A DNA stretch of 16,914 nt from Flavobacteriales bacterium (lineage in GTDB: Bacteria; Bacteroidota; Bacteroidia; Flavobacteriales; Weeksellaceae). Position numbers and translations under genes: made by a program. The notes beneath the pieces were generated by a model. It was given only the letters and a program-made list of their open reading frames with translations, was not told where the DNA came from and ran no database searches. This document shows positions 14,903 to 16,914 of this stretch, piece after piece. Positions within the stretch are counted from its first letter, which is position 1. The number at the start of each line of letters is the position of its first letter. The stretch is taken from assembly GCA_900770875.1 (NCBI GenBank), contig CAAGLV010000200.1, positions 1 to 16,914 of the forward strand. The letters are read 5' to 3'.

Positions 14903-15213
14903 AATACGAAGCTTTTAGATTTGTTGTACTATATTTATAATCGGATGCAAAGTGATGAAGAGGTCTATTTATAGGCTATATCAAACAGGTGCAACGTGAT
15001 ACTAAGGTACAACATTTAGTACAACAAAACAAGTATTTACTTGCTTTTCATTGCATTAATTGAAACTGACATTATTTATAAATAGCTGATATATAGGCAT
15101 TTTAAAGAAAAACGAAACGTTCGATTTAATATTTTTAATAACATTGTATAATTAATTGTAACTAAAAATAAAACCTCACTAAATTATATCTATCAGCAAG
15201 ATTTCTGTATCGT
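14903..15213. repeat. Repeat-rich region upstream of the integrase; possible arm or attachment sites
   Basis: This 311-bp gap has no credible ORF. It contains a perfect 12-bp inverted repeat, TTTGTTGTACTA (14920-14931) and TAGTACAACAAA (15017-15028), plus an extra GTACAACA at 15007-15014 in direct orientation with the second arm. An imperfect 19-bp direct repeat is also present, TGCAAAGTGATGAAGAGGT (14946-14964) and TGCAACGTGATACTAAGGT (14990-15008), with 14 of 19 positions identical. Such arrays beside an integrase start are expected for arm-type binding sites and the integrase promoter. No attachment core can be named because only one end is visible. Beyond 15048 I see only AT-rich sequence. 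Confidence 0.5.
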
Positions 15214-15768
15214 TTAATTGTATAGAAAATCACGTTTTAATTCAATCTTAGCATTTTTATAAACTTCTACTTTACATGCTTTTAGATCAAAATATTCGAG
15301 ATTTCTTTGCGCTAGAAATAGCATATCAATTTGATCAAAATTATTTTTTTCGAAAACAACCTTATGATCACTTAATCCCATTAATTCTTTAATTAAACCA
15401 TCTTCTAACTTTTTAACTTCTTTGATTTGAATAGTTCCTATAATTTTTTCTTGATCTTTAATATCTTTTTTTAACTGAGGTATACGAAACAAAAAATAAT
15501 AACACAATGCCAAAATAATAAGTGCAGGAATTACAAGAAAATATAAAACATTTAAAGGGCCTAATTCGAAAAATAAAAATTCTGAATCAAATGTCATATT
15601 TCTAGACTTTCTTGAAAAAAATTTTAAAATTGAAATCGGAACAAATAATGGAATACAAAGAGCAACAGCTGCGTAGCCAACTAATTTTAAAAATCTTTGC
15701 TTGATTATTTCTAAACGATCATTTAAAAGTGCTACTTCTTCTTTAGATAATTTTTCTGTGATTTCCAT
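15214..15768 (-). CDS. Two-TM membrane protein of unknown function
   Basis: A 184-residue protein not assigned to a family. An amphipathic charged N-terminal helix (residues 3-28) is followed by two hydrophobic helices, about 29-50 (LVGYAAVALCIPLFVPISIL) and 73-95 (NVLYFLVIPALIILALCYYFLF), separated by a short basic loop (FFSRKSRNMTF). The C-terminal half is soluble and charged, starting with a probable coiled helix (PQLKKDIKDQEKIIGT) and then short strands ending in KIELKRDFLYN. Both ends are most likely cytoplasmic. It is isolated between the integrase region and htpG, both separated by AT-rich gaps. It may be accessory cargo next to the integrase, but nothing in the sequence proves that. 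Confidence 0.65.
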   Translation of the reverse strand: MEITEKLSKEEVALLNDRLEIIKQRFLKLVGYAAVALCIPLFVPISILKFFSRKSRNMTFDSEFLFFELGPLNVLYFLVIPALIILALCYYFLFRIPQLKKDIKDQEKIIGTIQIKEVKKLEDGLIKELMGLSDHKVVFEKNNFDQIDMLFLAQRNLEYFDLKACKVEVYKNAKIELKRDFLYN

Positions 15769-15942
15769 TTTTTTTAGAATTTTATTTAACTAAAACTAAA
15801 GTAATTAAAGAAATTATAAAAAAACAATACCATAAAAGAGGTGTTTTTTAAACACACTATTCACTTCTGCATGTGATCTTAAATTTATAAGAAGATAAAA
15901 CATTCGCCTTTTATCTGATTAAAACATAATGATGCTATGACG

Positions 15943-15985
15943 TAAAAGACAAAATGTCAGAAAAACTTGATTGGTATTCGATTTG
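15943..15985 (+). promoter_or_regulatory. Possible htpG promoter region
   Basis: The 260-bp gap before htpG contains GACAAAATGTC (15948-15958), a short inverted repeat. After a spacer come TTGATTGGTATTCG and TCGATTTG (15978-15985), one mismatch from TAnnTTTG, 43 bp before the ATG, with a TTG at 15967-15969. It may be a heat-responsive promoter, but only the near-match to the -7 consensus is seen. Confidence 0.3.
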
Positions 15986-16028
15986 AATAAAACATTTCGA
16001 CTATAATTTTATTAAAAAAACAAAAAAT

Positions 16029-16914
16029 ATGAACAAAGGAAGTATTAATGTATCGGTAGAAAATATCTTTCCATTAATTAAAAAGTTTTTATACTCGGAT
16101 CACGAAATCTTTTTACGCGAATTAGTTTCAAACGCAACAGATGCAACTTTAAAATTAAAGCATTTATGCAACATTGGCGAAGCTAAAGTTGAATACGGAG
16201 AACCTAAAATCGAAGTAAAAATCGATCAAGAAAATTCAACTTTACATATCATCGACCAAGGTTTAGGTATGACAGCCGAAGAGGTTGAAAAATACATTAA
16301 CCAAGTGGCGTTTTCTGGTGCAGAAGAGTTTATTAATCAACACAAAGATGCCGACGGAATCATCGGGCATTTTGGTTTAGGTTTCTATTCGGCATTTATG
16401 GTTGCTGATAAAGTAGAAATTATTACAAAATCGTACAAAGATGCACCAGCAGCACATTGGACTTGCGATGGATCACCAGAATTTACGTTAGATGTTGCAG
16501 ATAAAACAGATCGCGGAACTGAGATTATTTTACACATTGCAGAAGATTCGAAAGAATTTTTAGACGAGTGGAAAATCCGCGAACTTTTAACAAAGTACAA
16601 CAAGTTTATGCCTGTGCCAATTAAATTTGGAACACGCAAAGAAACTTTACCATTGCCTGAAGGAGCTGCAGAAGATGCAAAACCAGAAGAAATTGAAGTG
16701 GATGATATCATCAATAATCCTTCGCCAGCTTGGACAAAAGCGCCATCTGATTTAACAGAAGAAGATTACCAAAAATTTTACCGCGAATTGTATCCAATGC
16801 AATTTGAGGATCCATTATTCCACATTCATTTGAATGTTGATTATCCTTTTAATTTAACAGGAATTTTATTTTTCCCTAAATTAGGAAACAACATTAATAT
16901 TGATAAAGATAAAA
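16029..16914 (+). CDS. htpG: Chaperone HtpG (bacterial Hsp90), 3' truncated by window edge
   Basis: The frame runs open from ATG 16029 to the window end: 295 complete codons, about half of a normal 610-630-residue HtpG. It starts MNKGSINVSVENIFPLIKKF. The ATP-binding GHKL domain is complete: ELVSNATDAT with catalytic Glu31 and Asn35, IIDQGLGMT with nucleotide-contacting Asp76, and GHFGLGFYSAFMV at 113-125 (canonical GQFGVGFYS). The middle domain begins around residue 230 with the region leading to LTEEDYQKFYREL. The protein is an ATP-dependent cytoplasmic chaperone dimer that remodels client proteins under heat and other stress. Variants such as DQGLGMT for DNGIGMT are conservative. The next gene to the left is on the opposite strand, so htpG has its own promoter. 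Confidence 0.97.
   Translation, partial: MNKGSINVSVENIFPLIKKFLYSDHEIFLRELVSNATDATLKLKHLCNIGEAKVEYGEPKIEVKIDQENSTLHIIDQGLGMTAEEVEKYINQVAFSGAEEFINQHKDADGIIGHFGLGFYSAFMVADKVEIITKSYKDAPAAHWTCDGSPEFTLDVADKTDRGTEIILHIAEDSKEFLDEWKIRELLTKYNKFMPVPIKFGTRKETLPLPEGAAEDAKPEEIEVDDIINNPSPAWTKAPSDLTEEDYQKFYRELYPMQFEDPLFHIHLNVDYPFNLTGILFFPKLGNNINIDKDK

Noticed and set aside
14955..14999. 14-codon ORF starting ATG AAG AGG in the integrase upstream region
   Set aside because: Very short, overlaps the repeat array, lacks a promoter or suitable leader, and uses codons uncommon in this genome (AGG, CTA).
15843..15857. Small hairpin GTGTTT-TTT-AAACAC in the gap before htpG
   Set aside because: Six AT-rich base pairs with no T-run on either side; too weak to call a terminator. 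Nothing else supportable was found between 15769 and 15940.
16385..16714. 109-codon open frame antisense to htpG
   Set aside because: The plus strand encodes an unmistakable Hsp90 ATPase domain here; the antisense frame is Ser-rich and without recognisable motifs.
1..16914. CRISPR arrays, toxin-antitoxin pairs, restriction or retron-type defence genes
   Set aside because: No regularly spaced repeats, and none of the ORFs carries motifs of these systems.

Overview
This window is AT-rich chromosomal DNA from a member of the Bacteroidota, most likely class Flavobacteriia. The evidence is a secreted protein with a type IX secretion (T9SS) C-terminal sorting domain, several promoters with the Bacteroidota-type -7 element TAnnTTTG, an N-succinyl/N-acetylornithine-type transcarbamylase (argF'), a Bacteroidota-style tyrosine recombinase, and weak or absent Shine-Dalgarno sites with A-rich leaders. 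The genus cannot be fixed from the sequence.

Left part (1-6050): the end of a DUF1569/DinB-like gene is followed closely by an aldo/keto reductase. Next come a divergent tRNA-Arg(CCG) and a T9SS cargo protein with Asp-box (BNR) repeats that ends at a strong terminator. A three-gene operon follows: a TSUP/TauE-type transporter with a TTG start, a secreted protein of unknown function, and a deoxynucleoside kinase. After another hairpin comes an EamA/DMT transporter, closed by a bidirectional terminator.

Middle part (6050-11317): a MetX-like alpha/beta-hydrolase lacks the catalytic Ser and His of the family. Upstream of it is a compact unit of promoter, 28-codon small ORF and terminator. Then come the ornithine transcarbamylase, a divergently transcribed M48 metalloprotease and, convergent with that, a large secreted protein of unknown function.

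Right part (11318-15213) looks accessory. An in-frame chimera joins the first about 86 residues of a FecCD-type iron-siderophore permease to the C-terminal part of a paralogue of the neighbouring secreted protein. Just upstream are a second EamA transporter (a paralogue of the first), a FadR-type GntR regulator, and a complete tyrosine recombinase with a repeat-rich upstream region that could hold its arm-type or attachment sites. The GntR gene and the second EamA gene both carry the perfect palindrome CATCTGATG inside the 14-base identity CAAACATCAGATGA just after their probable -7 regions. This suggests one regulator controlling itself and an exporter.

Far right: a two-TM protein of unknown function, and the first 295 codons of the chaperone gene htpG, cut by the window edge.

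The observations most worth a second look are the small-ORF unit at 6889-7094, the FecCD chimera, the GntR operator pair, the catalytically degenerate MetX-like protein, and the tRNA-Arg in which the near-universal 19-56 pair is A-U rather than G-C.
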